DNA of 64,000 nucleotides from Rhizobiales bacterium GAS188 (lineage in GTDB: Bacteria; Pseudomonadota; Alphaproteobacteria; Rhizobiales; Beijerinckiaceae). The stretch lies in NCBI GenBank assembly GCA_900104855.1, contig FNSS01000001.1, forward strand, positions 2,480,001-2,544,000. The letters run 5' to 3'. This document shows positions 15,061 to 25,490 of the stretch, piece by piece. The notes beneath the pieces are model-generated. The model had not been told where the DNA came from, ran no database searches, and saw only the letters and a list, made by a program, of their open reading frames with translations. Numbering within the stretch: the first letter of the stretch is position 1; the number at the start of each line of letters is the position of its first letter. A program made the translations under genes and the position numbers.

Positions 15061-16701
15061 ATGAGCAAGCTCAGGAACAATGATGGCAGCAAGCTGCATC
15101 CGGCCGTGGGCAAGCTGTCGCGACAGGTCGTCAAGGGGGAGATCTCGCGCCGCCAATTCCTGCGCACAGTCGCGCTCCTCGGGGTCGCGGTGCCGAGCGC
15201 CGAGGCCTTCCTGTCGGGCACGATCGGCGGCCTCGCGCCGACGGCGGCGCAAGCGCAGGAGACCCCGCGCCAGGGCGGAGTGCTGCGCTTCCAGGCGCAG
15301 ATCCAGGAGATCACCGACCCGATGCTGTCGCAATGGATCGACGGCTCGAACGTCTACCGGCAATCGCTAGAATATCTGACCGAGGTCGATGCGGACAACA
15401 TCACCAAGCCGTTCCTCGCCGAGAGCTGGAAGCCCTCGGAGGATCTGAAGATCTGGGTGTTCAAGATCCGCCAGGGCGTGAAATGGTCGAACGGCGATGA
15501 TTTCGACGCCGACGACGTGCTGTTCAACTTCAAGCGCTGGACGGCGCCGGACTCGAAATCGAACCTCAAGACCTCGTTCTCGATGCTCAAGAGCGTCGAG
15601 AAGACCGGCTCGCACGAGATCACCCTCACGCTCGACAAGTCGGTGCTCTCGATTCCGGAAATGCTCTACGCCCAGAACGCCCCGATCCTGCATCGCAAAT
15701 TCGACGAGCAAGGCGCCAACTGGCCGAAGAACCCGATCGGCACCGGCCCCTTCCAGATGACCGATTATGCGGTGGCGCAGCGGGCGAGCTTCAAGCGGCG
15801 CGACGGTTATTGGGGAAAGCCCGCTTATCTCGATGAGATCCGCTTCCTCAATCTCGGCAATGACCGGCAGGCGCATATCGCGGCGCTCATCGCCAACCAG
15901 GTCGATGTCCTCTACGGGGTCTCGGTCACCGAGCTCGATCTCGTCGAGAAGCTGCCGCAGGTGAAGCTGTTGCGCGAGAAGGCGGCGAACACGGTCTGCA
16001 TCCGCATGCGCTCGGCCGAGAAACCCTATGACGACGAGCGGGTGCGCAAGGCGATCGTGCTCGCGGCCGACAACAAAAGGATGCTGGAACTCGGCATCCG
16101 CAACCAGGGCTCGGTGGGCGAGAACCATCATGTGGCGCCCTTCCATCCGGAATATGCGCCTCTGCCGCCGGTCGCCCGCGACGTCGCCAAGGCCAAGGCG
16201 CTGCTGGCGGAGGCCGGCTACAAGGACGGCATCGACATCGAGCTGATGGTCGGCAACACGCAAGGGTTATGGGAGCAAAACACCGCGCAGGTGCTGCAGC
16301 AGAGCCTGGCGGAGGCTGGCATCAGGCTGAAGCTCAATGTGGTGCCGTCGGCGCAATACTGGCCGGTCTGGACCAAGGTCGCCTTCGGCATGACCTATTG
16401 GGCGCATCGCCCGCTCGGCGTCATGGCCATGGACCTCGCCTATCGGACCGGCGCCTCCTGGAACGAGAGCGGCTATGCCAACCCCGAATTCGACAAGGCG
16501 CTCGACCTCGCCATGGCGGAGGTCGATCCCAAGAAGCGCTCGGTGCATATGGCGAAAACCGAGAAGATCCTGCAAGACAGCGCCGTGATGATCCAGCCCT
16601 TCTGGCTCGACAAGCTGACGGCGGTCTCGCCGAAGGTGCGCAATTATCACGTCCACCCGTCGGATTTCTTCAAGCTGCACGAGGTGTGGCTGGCGGCTTG
16701 A
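15061..16701 (+). CDS. ABC transporter substrate-binding protein, family 5 (peptide/opine type)
   Basis: A 546-residue periplasmic binding protein. The N-terminus carries a twin-arginine signal (SRRQFLRTVALLGVAVPS, residues ~31-48) with export cleavage near AAQAQE. The mature part has the family-5 marks: WKPSEDLKIWVFKIRQGVKW, FDADDVLFNFKRW and NPIGTGPFQMTDY. The start has a strong AGAAGGAGACGACA site. It is the first gene of a binding protein-permease-permease-ATPase operon. The ligand is unknown: di/oligopeptides, opines and glutathione are all possible for the family. Confidence 0.93.
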   Translation: MSKLRNNDGSKLHPAVGKLSRQVVKGEISRRQFLRTVALLGVAVPSAEAFLSGTIGGLAPTAAQAQETPRQGGVLRFQAQIQEITDPMLSQWIDGSNVYRQSLEYLTEVDADNITKPFLAESWKPSEDLKIWVFKIRQGVKWSNGDDFDADDVLFNFKRWTAPDSKSNLKTSFSMLKSVEKTGSHEITLTLDKSVLSIPEMLYAQNAPILHRKFDEQGANWPKNPIGTGPFQMTDYAVAQRASFKRRDGYWGKPAYLDEIRFLNLGNDRQAHIAALIANQVDVLYGVSVTELDLVEKLPQVKLLREKAANTVCIRMRSAEKPYDDERVRKAIVLAADNKRMLELGIRNQGSVGENHHVAPFHPEYAPLPPVARDVAKAKALLAEAGYKDGIDIELMVGNTQGLWEQNTAQVLQQSLAEAGIRLKLNVVPSAQYWPVWTKVAFGMTYWAHRPLGVMAMDLAYRTGASWNESGYANPEFDKALDLAMAEVDPKKRSVHMAKTEKILQDSAVMIQPFWLDKLTAVSPKVRNYHVHPSDFFKLHEVWLAA

Positions 16702-16714
16702 GGGGTGTGGTCTA

Positions 16715-16895
16715 CCCTCTCCCGCCACTCGAGGCGGGAGAGGGTGCCGAGACCATAGCAGCAAGCGAACGCTTGCTGCGTCCGCAGCAAGCTATGGTCG
16801 AGGCGGGTGAGGGACGGTGGAGCGCTTCACCGGCGTCCCTCATCCGCTCTCACTACGTTCGGGCACCTTCTCCCGCCTCGAGTGGCGGGAGAAGG
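16715..16895. repeat. 181-bp palindromic intergenic element (type D, with inner insert)
   Basis: The same end hairpins and GATGAGGGACG/CGTCCCTCATC core as the 14.8-kb copy, but the left half carries an extra inverted segment, ACCATAGCAGCAAGCG…GCAGCAAGCTATGGT. It lies between the binding protein and the first permease, so it would be part of the operon mRNA. Confidence 0.85.
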
Positions 16896-16917
16896 AAGGG
16901 CTTGAAAAGGAATCATC

Positions 16918-17877
16918 TTGGGCCGTTTCATCGCGCAGCGCTTTCTCGTCATGCTGGCGACGATGCTCGCCGTGTCCTTCATCGTCTTTGCGGCGCTCGA
17001 GCATAATATCGAGGATGTGGCGACCCATGTGCTGGGGCAGTTCGCTACCGCCGATCAGCGTCATGCCTGGCTGCAGGAGAACGGCTATTTCGATCCGTTC
17101 CTTGTGCGCTATGCGCGCTGGTTGTTCGGCTTCGTCAGCGGCAGCTGGGGCGTCTCGACCCATTTCAAGGAACCAGTGAGGGCGCTCATCGGCAATTATC
17201 TCTGGCAGTCAGCGATGCTCTCCGGGCTGTCGCTGGCGCTGATGATCCCGCTGGCGCTCGCTCTCGGCATTTTGGCCGGCATGCGCGAGGGCTCCTATCT
17301 CGACCGCATCATCTCGGTCATGTCGATCACGACCACCTCGATCCCGCAATTCGCCAGCGCCGTCTTCCTCTCCGCCATCTTCGTGTTCTGGCTCGGCCTC
17401 CTGCCCGGAGCCAGCGCCATGACGTCGGGCTTCGAGTGGAAGGAGATGGTCATGCCGGTCATGGTGCTGACGCTCGCCGGCGCCGGCTATCTCGCCCGCA
17501 TGACGCGCGCCTCGATGGTCGAGGTGATGGCGAGCCCCTATATCCGCACCGCGCAGATGAAGGGCGCGTCCTTCGCCCGCATCGTGCTGGTGCATGCCTT
17601 GCGCAATGCGCTGGTCGCCCCCGTCACCGTGATCATGCTGTATATCCCCTGGCTGCTCTCCAACGTGATCGTGGTCGAGGCCTATTTCGGTTATCGCGGC
17701 TTCGGCACCTTGCTCTACACGGCCTCGCTGCAGCATGACGTCTACCTGATCGAGGCCGGCACCATGGTCGCGGTGATCGCGGTGGTCGGCACGCAGCTTC
17801 TGTCCGATCTCGCCAATGTCTGGCTCAACCCGCGCGTCGATTTCACCACGGCGGCTTCGGCCAAGGCTACGCTATGA
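16918..17877 (+). CDS. Dipeptide/oligopeptide-type ABC permease (DppB/OppB-like)
   Basis: A 319-residue inner-membrane subunit with six helices, the first at residues ~10-28. The cytoplasmic EAA loop that contacts the ATPase is visible as YIRTAQMKGASFARIVLVHALRNAL, and the final helix pair includes VVEAYFGYRGFGTLLYTASLQHD, typical of DppB. The start is TTG at 16918, giving MGRFIAQRFLVML as in the family. It ends within a triple 14-bp repeat that also carries the start of the next permease. Confidence 0.9.
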   Translation: MGRFIAQRFLVMLATMLAVSFIVFAALEHNIEDVATHVLGQFATADQRHAWLQENGYFDPFLVRYARWLFGFVSGSWGVSTHFKEPVRALIGNYLWQSAMLSGLSLALMIPLALALGILAGMREGSYLDRIISVMSITTTSIPQFASAVFLSAIFVFWLGLLPGASAMTSGFEWKEMVMPVMVLTLAGAGYLARMTRASMVEVMASPYIRTAQMKGASFARIVLVHALRNALVAPVTVIMLYIPWLLSNVIVVEAYFGYRGFGTLLYTASLQHDVYLIEAGTMVAVIAVVGTQLLSDLANVWLNPRVDFTTAASAKATL

Positions 17878-17906
17878 GGGCTACGCTATGAGGGCTGCGC
17901 TATGAA
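17865..17906. repeat. Triple 14-bp repeat at the permease-permease junction
   Basis: GGCTACGCTATGAG (17865-17878), the same again (17879-17892) and GGCTGCGCTATGAA (17893-17906). Unit 1 carries the TGA stop of the first permease, unit 3 the ATG start of the second; the middle unit makes the 24-base gap. Confidence 0.9.
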
Positions 17907-18737
17907 GCTGCTGCGCGCGGCCTTGCGCAGCCCGGCCGCCCTTGTGGGGCTGGCGATCGTGATGCTGTTCCTGTTCGTCTCGCTCTTCGCGCCGCTGATT
18001 GCGCCCTATGACCCGCTGAAGACGATCGTGCCGCTGCAGCTGCCGGGCGCCGCCGCCCCCGAGGGCGGGCATTTCTGGCTCGGCACCGATCTTCTCGGCC
18101 GCGATATCCTCTCGCGCATGATCTACGGCACGCGCACCGTGCTGCTCTGGTCGACGATCGCCACGGCTTCGGCCTTCATCATCGGCGTGATGGCAGGCCT
18201 GCTCGCCGGCTATTTCCAGGGCGTCACCGACACGGCGATGTCCTTCCTCGCGAATGCGCTCCTCTCCTTCCCGGTGATGGTGCTCTACATCATCATCATC
18301 ACCTCGTTTGGCGCCTCGGGCACCAATATCGTCGTCGCGGTCAGCTTCGGCAGCGCGCCGGCCGTGTTCCGCATCACGCGCGCCCTGGTGATGGATGTGC
18401 GCGAGCGCGATTATGTGGCGGCCGCGATCACGCAGGGGGAAGGCCATCTCGCCGTGATGCTGCGCGAGATCCTGCCCAATGTCACGACGCCGCTGATCGC
18501 CGATCTCTGCCTGCGCCTCGGCTATACGGCCATCACCATCGGCGTGCTCGGCTTTCTCGGTCTCGGCCTGCCGCCGCCGACGCCCGACTGGGGCAGCATG
18601 GCGGCCGAGGGCAAGGCGATGGCGATCGTCTTCCCGCATATGGTGGTCTTCCCCTGCGTGGCGATCTCGCTTCTCATGCTCGGCCTGTCGCTGCTCTCCG
18701 ACGGATTGCGGGAAGCAGCGAAGCGCGTGGTGCCGGC

Positions 18738-18741
<4 letters not shown>
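17902..18741 (+). CDS. Dipeptide/oligopeptide-type ABC permease (DppC/OppC-like)
   Basis: A 279-residue inner-membrane subunit. The N-terminal helix is followed by the DppC signature FWLGTDLLGRDILSRMIYGTR; the EAA loop is AAITQGEGHLAVMLREILPN, and the late LGLGLPPPTPDWGSMAAEG is also diagnostic. The ATG at 17902 begins with MKLLRAALRSPAAL, the common start. Its stop overlaps the start of the ATPase gene by four bases (ATGA), so the operon is translationally coupled. Confidence 0.92.
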
Positions 18742-20348
<1,607 letters not shown>

Positions 20349-20392
20349 GAGGCTGCCCGTAGCTGCACGGGATAAGAGTGAGGATCGCTCTC

Positions 20393-21208
20393 ATGTCGCA
20401 AATCGGGAGGCTCGAAGCCCGAGCCGGATTTTGGGGGCGATACGTCGCTTTTTTTATCGACGTATTCATCGTATGGCTGCTTGCAGCCATCTTGGTGGGA
20501 ATTCCGGTCGGTCTGCTCTTTGCCGCTAGCAACGGGGCGATTCAGTTCGGTCCGACAGAGCGCACTAGCGGCGGAGCGCCGGTTTTTGAGGCTGGATCGC
20601 AATTCAAATCCGCGGGATTCAATCTCATCCGGTGCGCGAACGTCGATTTGGCGCAGCTGCCCGAGGGGCTCGATCCTGCGCCCCCGGCGCAGGCGACTTT
20701 CGCGCTCGACTGCCGCAACTTTGCTTTTGGCCTCCTCGAGACGGCGCGAGGGCTGACTGTCGGACGCGTCGCAAAGGAAGGGACAACGACGGAAACATTG
20801 ACGCGCAGCTACGCGCTGGGCGCCGACGGCAAGCCGCGCAAGGCGGTGTCGCTCGATTGGCTGCCGCCCCTTCTGTTCTTTATTTACCTGGTCACGTTTC
20901 AATGTCGTTTCGGCGCGACATTGGGCATGCAGCCACTCCATACCCGGGTGGTGGACGTCGAAGCGCCCGGCCGGGGCGGCATTCCGTTACGTAAAGCGAT
21001 TATCCGCAATCTTCTGTTGTGGGCGGGCGTTGTCGCGTTTTATGAAAATTGGGAAGCGATGTTCAGCGACAGCTTTACCACCTGGCTCTTCGTCGCGGAT
21101 GTGCTCATCGCGGCGTATGTCTTGTGGATTCTCGTCGACATCGTTCGCAAACAAGATCCGATATACGATCGCATTGCCGGAACGGCAGTCTTGCGTAGCC
21201 CAGGTTGA
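20393..21208 (+). CDS. RDD-family membrane protein
   Basis: A 271-residue inner-membrane protein. RDD marks: the opening RLEARAGFWGRYVAFFIDVFIVWLL (the Arg-Asp pair in R-YVAFFID), and after a long ~110-residue extracytoplasmic insert with two Cys (LIRCANVD, FALDCRN) the second half FGATLGMQPLHTRVVDVEA followed by two more helices. ATG 20393 is favoured over GTG 20378 by a GAGTGAGGA site. Function unknown; some relatives affect ion transport. Codon use is less GC-biased than in neighbours (long T runs near 20450), a hint of different ancestry. Confidence 0.8.
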   Translation: MSQIGRLEARAGFWGRYVAFFIDVFIVWLLAAILVGIPVGLLFAASNGAIQFGPTERTSGGAPVFEAGSQFKSAGFNLIRCANVDLAQLPEGLDPAPPAQATFALDCRNFAFGLLETARGLTVGRVAKEGTTTETLTRSYALGADGKPRKAVSLDWLPPLLFFIYLVTFQCRFGATLGMQPLHTRVVDVEAPGRGGIPLRKAIIRNLLLWAGVVAFYENWEAMFSDSFTTWLFVADVLIAAYVLWILVDIVRKQDPIYDRIAGTAVLRSPG

Positions 21209-21227
21209 GCGATGGCGCCTGCTTCGG

Positions 21228-22316
21228 CTAGGGAGTCTGGGCGGGTGAGGTGAAGATGCCGGTCTCAAAGAAGCGCTCCATAACGGCCTCCGCGGGGCCG
21301 ATGTCGATGCCGCGCTGCTGGAGCCAAGCATCGTCGAGATGCGTGCTGCGGTAACGCTCTCCCGAGTCACAGAGTAGAGTCGCAACTGATCCACGCTCGC
21401 CACATGATTCCATCTCGGCAATGATCTGGGCGGCCGCCCAGAGATTGGTGCCGGTTGATCCGCCGCATGACCGGCCGACGCGGCGGGACAGGACACGTGC
21501 GGCAGCGATGCTCGCAGCATCCGACACCGCATAGGCACGGTCGATCAGGTCAGGGATAAACGATGGCTCGCACCTGGGACGCCCGATGCCCTCGATCAGA
21601 GACGACGGCCCTGCGACGGTGCGCACGCTTCGGTCAGCCAGGTGACGGTGGAATACCGAGGCCTCCGGATCGGCGATGCAAAGCCGTGTCGGCAGACGGC
21701 GGTAGCGTATGTAGCGCCCTAGCGTCGCGGAGGTGCCGCCGGTTCCAGCACCAATCACGATCCAGCTTGGAACGGGGTGGTCCTCTCGCGCCATCTGGCT
21801 GAACATGGACTCGGCAATGTTGTTGTTGCCTCGCCAATCGGTCGCGCGCTCGGCGTAAGTGAACTGGTCCATATAGTGACCGCCCAACGTTGCGGCGAGG
21901 CGGGCGCTCTCCGCATACATTGCGGCGGGGCTGTCCACGAAGTGGTTCTCGCCCCCATAGAAGGCGATCTGCGCAATTTTCTCGGCGGAAGTGGAGCGCG
22001 GCATAACGGCGATAAATCGCAGGCCGAGCATGCGGGCAAAATAGGCTTCCGAGACGGCGGTGGACCCGCTCGAAGCCTCGATGATCGTCGTCTGCGGCAA
22101 GATCCAACCGTTGCACAGCCCATAGAGAAACAGCGATCGCGCCAGACGGTGCTTGAGGCTGCCGGAGGGATGGGTCGACTCGTCCTTGAGATAAAGCGCG
22201 ACGCCGCGAACACCAGGCAGCGGCACGCGCAAGAGATGCGTGTCGGACGAGCGGTTGAAGTCGGCTTCGATGACCTGGATCGCATTGGCCACCCAGGAGC
22301 GGCCAGGGCTTTGCAT
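21228..22316 (-). CDS. PLP-dependent cysteine synthase-family enzyme (Cds1-like)
   Basis: A 362-residue fold-type II PLP enzyme. K55 in [12 protein letters not shown] is the Schiff-base Lys; [19 protein letters not shown] is the substrate loop and [19 protein letters not shown] the phosphate-binding glycine loop. The GSTAVSEA motif and the length fit the Cds1 L-cysteine desulfhydrase branch, which releases H2S, more than CysK or CysM. A cystathionine-synthase-like reaction is the alternative. The gene stands alone on the minus strand and, like the neighbouring RDD gene, is less GC-biased than the surroundings. Confidence 0.82.
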   Translation of the reverse strand: MQSPGRSWVANAIQVIEADFNRSSDTHLLRVPLPGVRGVALYLKDESTHPSGSLKHRLARSLFLYGLCNGWILPQTTIIEASSGSTAVSEAYFARMLGLRFIAVMPRSTSAEKIAQIAFYGGENHFVDSPAAMYAESARLAATLGGHYMDQFTYAERATDWRGNNNIAESMFSQMAREDHPVPSWIVIGAGTGGTSATLGRYIRYRRLPTRLCIADPEASVFHRHLADRSVRTVAGPSSLIEGIGRPRCEPSFIPDLIDRAYAVSDAASIAAARVLSRRVGRSCGGSTGTNLWAAAQIIAEMESCGERGSVATLLCDSGERYRSTHLDDAWLQQRGIDIGPAEAVMERFFETGIFTSPAQTP

Positions 22317-22499
22317 CGGAGATCTCCCTCAACGTCCGGTTGGTATTGCCTCGAGCAGATCCATAGCCGGCATACGTGGTCGCTTGGCAGACAGCCGAAT
22401 TCAGTGTCCCCGAAGCACCTTATCCGACCCGGTCTCGACTTGACATCGAACAAGGTGCGGGTCGAGTTTGGTGTCTCCCATCAACGGATGGAGGGGGGC

Positions 22500-22733
22500 A
22501 TGCGCCTCAGCGTCAGTCTTGTGTTCGCCGCAAGCTTTATCCTCGCCGCCATTACGCTCTCGAAGGCCGCCATGGCGCCAACTCCCGCCGAGCAGGCCGC
22601 CTGCCGCAGCGACTTCCTGAAATTTTGCTTCGGAACCAAGCCTGGAGGCGGGCGTGGGTTCGTCTGTCTCGCCAAGCAGAAAGACAAACTCAGCGCCGCC
22701 TGCCGCGCGGTGATCGAGGCGCATGAACAATAG
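22500..22733 (+). CDS. Small exported cysteine-rich protein
   Basis: A 77-residue protein: a signal peptide (MRLSVSLVFAASFILAAITLSKAAMA) and a ~50-residue mature part with four Cys (AACRSDFLKFCFG, GGGRGFVCLAKQ, KLSAACRAV). The C-x6-C…C…C spacing with PGGGR resembles one Cys-rich GLG1-type repeat as found in many alphaproteobacterial exported peptides. ATG 22500 is preferred to the in-frame ATG at 22488 because GGAGGGGGG lies just upstream. It precedes the DUF4239 gene by 45 bases on the same strand. Function unknown. Confidence 0.7.
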   Translation: MRLSVSLVFAASFILAAITLSKAAMAPTPAEQAACRSDFLKFCFGTKPGGGRGFVCLAKQKDKLSAACRAVIEAHEQ

Positions 22734-22778
22734 CGAGCCCCACGGCCGAAGCCCGCGCTCCGCCGGATCAATAGCCAG

Positions 22779-23537
22779 ATGTTCACCGGCATCGGCCTGA
22801 TCGCCTTCTGCTGCATCTTCGGCGCCGCACTGCTCGGCTTCCTGCTCGGCGTCCTCTTGCCGGAACATCACCTCTCCGACGCGACTCAGAAGGTGGTCCA
22901 GACGACGATGAATGTCGTCGGCATTCTGGCGGCTCTCGTGCTTGGCCTGTTGATCGCCGGCACCAAGACGAATTTCGACACGAGGAGCAAGGAGATCGAG
23001 CAGTTTGCCGCCAATCTCACGCTCCTCGACCGTGAGCTCGCGCATTTCGGTGAGGACGCAAAGGAGATGCGCGATGAGCTGCGTGCCTTCACGGCGCGCA
23101 AGATCGCGCTGACCTGGCCGAAGGAGCGCGGCACCGAGCCTGTGATGCACGACGCCGAGACGGTGCGGATGCTCGACGACGTCGAGGAGCGATTGCGGGC
23201 CTTGACGCCAGCGAACGAAGCTCGGCGGGCGGGGCGCGTGAGCGCCCTGCGGCTCGCCGATGAATTGAAGCAGACGGGCCGCCTGCTGGCGGTCCAGGAG
23301 GGCGGCCGGATGCCGCGTCCCTTCCTCATCGTGGTGATATTCTGGCTCAGCATGCTGTTCCTCAGCTATGCGGTGTTTGCGCCGCTCAATGCGACAGTGA
23401 TCGGCGCGATGCTGATCTGCGCCGTCTCGGTCTCCATCGCGGTAAATTTGACCTATGACATGGACCAGCCATTCACGGGGTTCATACGGGTGTCGCCATT
23501 GCCGATGCAGCAGGCGCTGGAGCAGATGGCGCCTTGA
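22779..23537 (+). CDS. DUF4239 (bestrophin-like) membrane protein
   Basis: A 252-residue protein with helices at residues ~5-25 and ~45-62, a long charged middle, and a C-terminal helix pair (FLIVVIFWLSMLFLSYAVFAP and ATVIGAMLICAVSVSIAVNL). The family feature LGLLIAGTKTNFDTRSKEIEQFAANLTLLDRELAHFG is present, as is the closing DMDQPFTGFIRVS. DUF4239 proteins are distant bestrophin-like integral proteins with no proven role here. The start at 22779 is the family start. It is preceded closely by the Cys-rich peptide gene. Confidence 0.8.
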   Translation: MFTGIGLIAFCCIFGAALLGFLLGVLLPEHHLSDATQKVVQTTMNVVGILAALVLGLLIAGTKTNFDTRSKEIEQFAANLTLLDRELAHFGEDAKEMRDELRAFTARKIALTWPKERGTEPVMHDAETVRMLDDVEERLRALTPANEARRAGRVSALRLADELKQTGRLLAVQEGGRMPRPFLIVVIFWLSMLFLSYAVFAPLNATVIGAMLICAVSVSIAVNLTYDMDQPFTGFIRVSPLPMQQALEQMAP

Positions 23538-23561
23538 GCCGTGCGCCGGCCTCACCGTTCG

Positions 23562-23677
23562 CAAGAGCGGGCGGGACGCCCGCGGTCCCACTGGGACCGC
23601 GACCGTCTCGGTCGCCCTTCTTCCCGGCGTAGAGCGCTCGCCCTCCGCAAGAGCGGGCGGGACGCCCGCGGTCCCAG
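23562..23677. repeat. Intergenic repeat (type B), copy 1
   Basis: Two identical 30-bp units beginning GCAAGAGCGGGCGGGACGCC at 23562-23591 and 23648-23677 flank a CTGGGACCGCGACCGTCTCG segment. Further copies at 32337 (opposite orientation) and 34917. Internal palindromes GGGCGGGACGCCCG and GACCGTCTCGGTC can form hairpins. It lies downstream of the DUF4239 gene. Confidence 0.87.
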
Positions 23678-23851
23678 GGTTCAATTGACGCCTGGGAAGC
23701 CCTCCGGTACGCTCCGATGACAAGATGAGGCGCGAGCTCTTGTACCCGGCCTCCTGCCGGCCGGGAGCGCGTTCCGGTTAGGCGGCTCGTAGCCTCGCAA
23801 AAGCTGGGATCAGCTCTCGGCGATCGCCTCGCGCGTCGAGGTCAGGCGGCG

Positions 23852-23902
23852 TTCGAAGCAAAGTCTTGTTCGAAGCAAAGTCTTGTTCGAAGCAAAGTCT
23901 TG
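23852..23902. repeat. Triple 17-bp tandem repeat upstream of the GYD gene
   Basis: TTCGAAGCAAAGTCTTG occurs three times without mismatch at 23852-23868, 23869-23885 and 23886-23902, ending 26 bases before the GYD-protein start. TTCGAA at each unit start is a 6-bp palindrome. Confidence 0.93.
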
Positions 23903-23928
23903 GGCCCTCCGAAACAGAAGGAAACGCC

Positions 23929-24222
23929 ATGGCGACCTATGTCACGCTTTACAACTTCACCGAGCAGGGAATTCGCAACATCAAGGAGACGGTCAAGCGA
24001 GCCGAAGCCGTCAAGAATGCAGCCAAGAAGTCTGGGGTGGCGGTGAAGGAGATCCTTTGGACGCAAGGGCAATGCGACATCGTCGTGATCTCGGAAGGAT
24101 CGGACGAGGTGGCGGCGAATGCGCTGCTGTTGAGCACGCTCAAGCTCGGCAATGTCCGTGGCGCGACGATGCGCGCCTTCACCGCGCCAGAGATGCAAAA
24201 GATTCTCGACAAAGTCGATTAG
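23929..24222 (+). CDS. GYD-domain protein
   Basis: A 97-residue cytoplasmic protein of the GYD family: TYVTLYNFTEQGIRNIKETV, then GVAVKEILWTQGQCDIVVISEGSD, in which GQCD replaces the G-x-YD that names the family, and NALLLSTLKLGNVRGATMRAFT. The fold is ferredoxin-like and dimeric; no reaction is known. The start at 23929 has an AGAAGGAA site and lies 26 bases after three perfect 17-bp repeats that may belong to its promoter or leader. Confidence 0.85.
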   Translation: MATYVTLYNFTEQGIRNIKETVKRAEAVKNAAKKSGVAVKEILWTQGQCDIVVISEGSDEVAANALLLSTLKLGNVRGATMRAFTAPEMQKILDKVD

Positions 24223-24427
24223 CCGCGGACCCAAATCAACCCGTCCGAAAACTTCTGAGGCCCTTGGCGAGGATCGCACCTGACGCTTGAAGCCGATGGT
24301 GCGCGGCGCCGTGATGGCTTGCGGCGCAATGGCGGGTTTCTTGGCTCCATCTTTCTTGGCCCCATGAACCTTTCGCTGAATGGACGCGACTTCCTCCTGA
24401 CAATCAAAGGATCAGGCGGAGGGCGTC

Positions 24428-24700
24428 ATGATCGAACGGGCACTGCGTTATGTCATCTTCACGGTCGTCGCGGCGGCGATGATCGCCTGCCTCTCGCGGC
24501 TCGGCGTTCTCGACGGCGCCGCGATGCCCTGGAGATCGGGGCTGACGGGCGTCATGTCGCTTTGGGGGGCAGCAGGTGCAATGGTGGTGGCCTCGATGGC
24601 GGCCCTGACCCTGAGCGAGCTGATTGGGACGTTGCTCGAGAGCACCAGGACCGCATCGAGGACCGCGATCGCGTTCGCAGCTCTGGCAGGCAGGCACTGA
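24428..24700 (+). CDS. Hypothetical small membrane protein
   Basis: A 90-residue protein with two predicted helices (YVIFTVVAAAMIACLSRLGVL and GAAGAMVVASMAALTLSELIG). The ATG at 24428 has a GGCGGAGGG site seven bases upstream, and the frame shows normal high-GC third-position bias. No family recognised. It sits between the GYD gene and the convergent porin-like gene; the DNA just after its stop (near 24715) resembles part of the DUF4239 gene (GGCTTCCTGCTCGGCG). Confidence 0.45.
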   Translation: MIERALRYVIFTVVAAAMIACLSRLGVLDGAAMPWRSGLTGVMSLWGAAGAMVVASMAALTLSELIGTLLESTRTASRTAIAFAALAGRH

Positions 24701-24748
24701 GCGCGGCGGGGCTGATCGGCTTCCTGCTCGGCGCCCTGTTGCGCGCGG

Positions 24749-25459
24749 TTAGAAGTGAAAGTTCACGCCCGTGCGGACCACGTTGAAGTCGAGGCGCGAT
24801 GCGTTGGTGAACGACGGGAGGACAAAGGTCGTGGTGCGGCAACCGAGATCGACATGGAGATACTCGATCCTGGCGGTCCAGCGCGGCGCGAATTCGACTT
24901 CGGCGCCGCCGCCCAGCGTCCAGCCATTCCTCGTCTCGCTCCGATTATGGGTGGCGACGAACGGCCCGAACGCGGCGGTCGCATCAGTATCCAGCTGCGC
25001 ATAGGCAAATCCGCCGGTCGCATAGAGAAGCCAGCTGCCGCCCGAGTAACCGATACGCGGGCGCAAGGTTCCGAACCAGGGCAGCTTCTGGGTGTAGGTG
25101 GCCGTCACCAGGCCGCAGATCGGCGGCAGGCACGGGGTGGTGCGGCCGCCCTGAAGCCCACTGAGCTCGAAATCCGCCTCGAGCCCCAGGACCAGGGGAC
25201 CTGCCTGCCAGTCATACGCGGCCTCAGCGCCGCCGACCGCGCCCCTCGACGAGATGCCGAAAGTGGGGGGTCGAAATCCCGCGAGATTGAAGTCGCTGCG
25301 GCCCTCGCCGATGGCGCCGCCGGCATTGAGGCCGAGGTGAAACCCCGTCCAGCTCGGCACGGCCGGAAGCATCGCCGCCTGCCGCAACGGCATGTCGGCC
25401 GCCGAGGCGGCGGCATCGATCGCGAGCAAGGCTAAAGCGGCCGTTATGATCCGACGCAT
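24749..25459 (-). CDS. Outer-membrane beta-barrel protein (Omp25/Omp31 type)
   Basis: A 236-residue outer-membrane protein. Signal peptide MRRIITAALALLAIDAAASA with cleavage before ADMPLR; then PSWTGFHLGLNAGGAIG, the typical Omp25/31 first strand, AAYDWQAGPLVLGLEADF, RPRIGYSGGSWLLYATGGFAYAQL and the closing strand VRTGVNFHF with a C-terminal Phe for BAM recognition. ATG 25459 has GGGG six bases upstream; an in-frame ATG at 25465 directly abuts a hairpin. The family contributes to envelope integrity; no pore specificity can be inferred. Confidence 0.88.
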   Translation of the reverse strand: MRRIITAALALLAIDAAASAADMPLRQAAMLPAVPSWTGFHLGLNAGGAIGEGRSDFNLAGFRPPTFGISSRGAVGGAEAAYDWQAGPLVLGLEADFELSGLQGGRTTPCLPPICGLVTATYTQKLPWFGTLRPRIGYSGGSWLLYATGGFAYAQLDTDATAAFGPFVATHNRSETRNGWTLGGGAEVEFAPRWTARIEYLHVDLGCRTTTFVLPSFTNASRLDFNVVRTGVNFHF

Positions 25460-25465
25460 CGGCAT

Positions 25466-25490
25466 CCCCGATAGCCGTGAGGCTACGGGG
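25466..25490. promoter_or_regulatory. Hairpin abutting the beta-barrel gene start
   Basis: CCCCG-A-TAGCC, loop GTGA, GGCTA-CGGGG: a 10-bp stem with one bulged A. On the minus strand it ends at the base before the ATG at 25465 and includes the GGGG that would serve as ribosome site for the ATG at 25459, so it could mask translation initiation. On the plus strand the loop is a GNRA-type tetraloop and CAAAGC follows, slightly reminiscent of a c-di-GMP-I aptamer, but key parts are missing. Confidence 0.4.

Noticed and set aside
15367-16263. Antisense frame opposite the family-5 binding protein
   Set aside because: No ribosome site and no family motifs; the plus-strand protein is unmistakable.
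22439-22470. TTGACA-like -35 box before the Cys-rich peptide gene
   Set aside because: No acceptable -10 element at 16-18 bases; not supported as a promoter.
24701-24748. Possible fragment of the DUF4239 gene downstream of the small membrane protein
   Set aside because: Only about 16 bases of similarity to the first gene; chance in a GC-rich, Leu/Gly-coding stretch.
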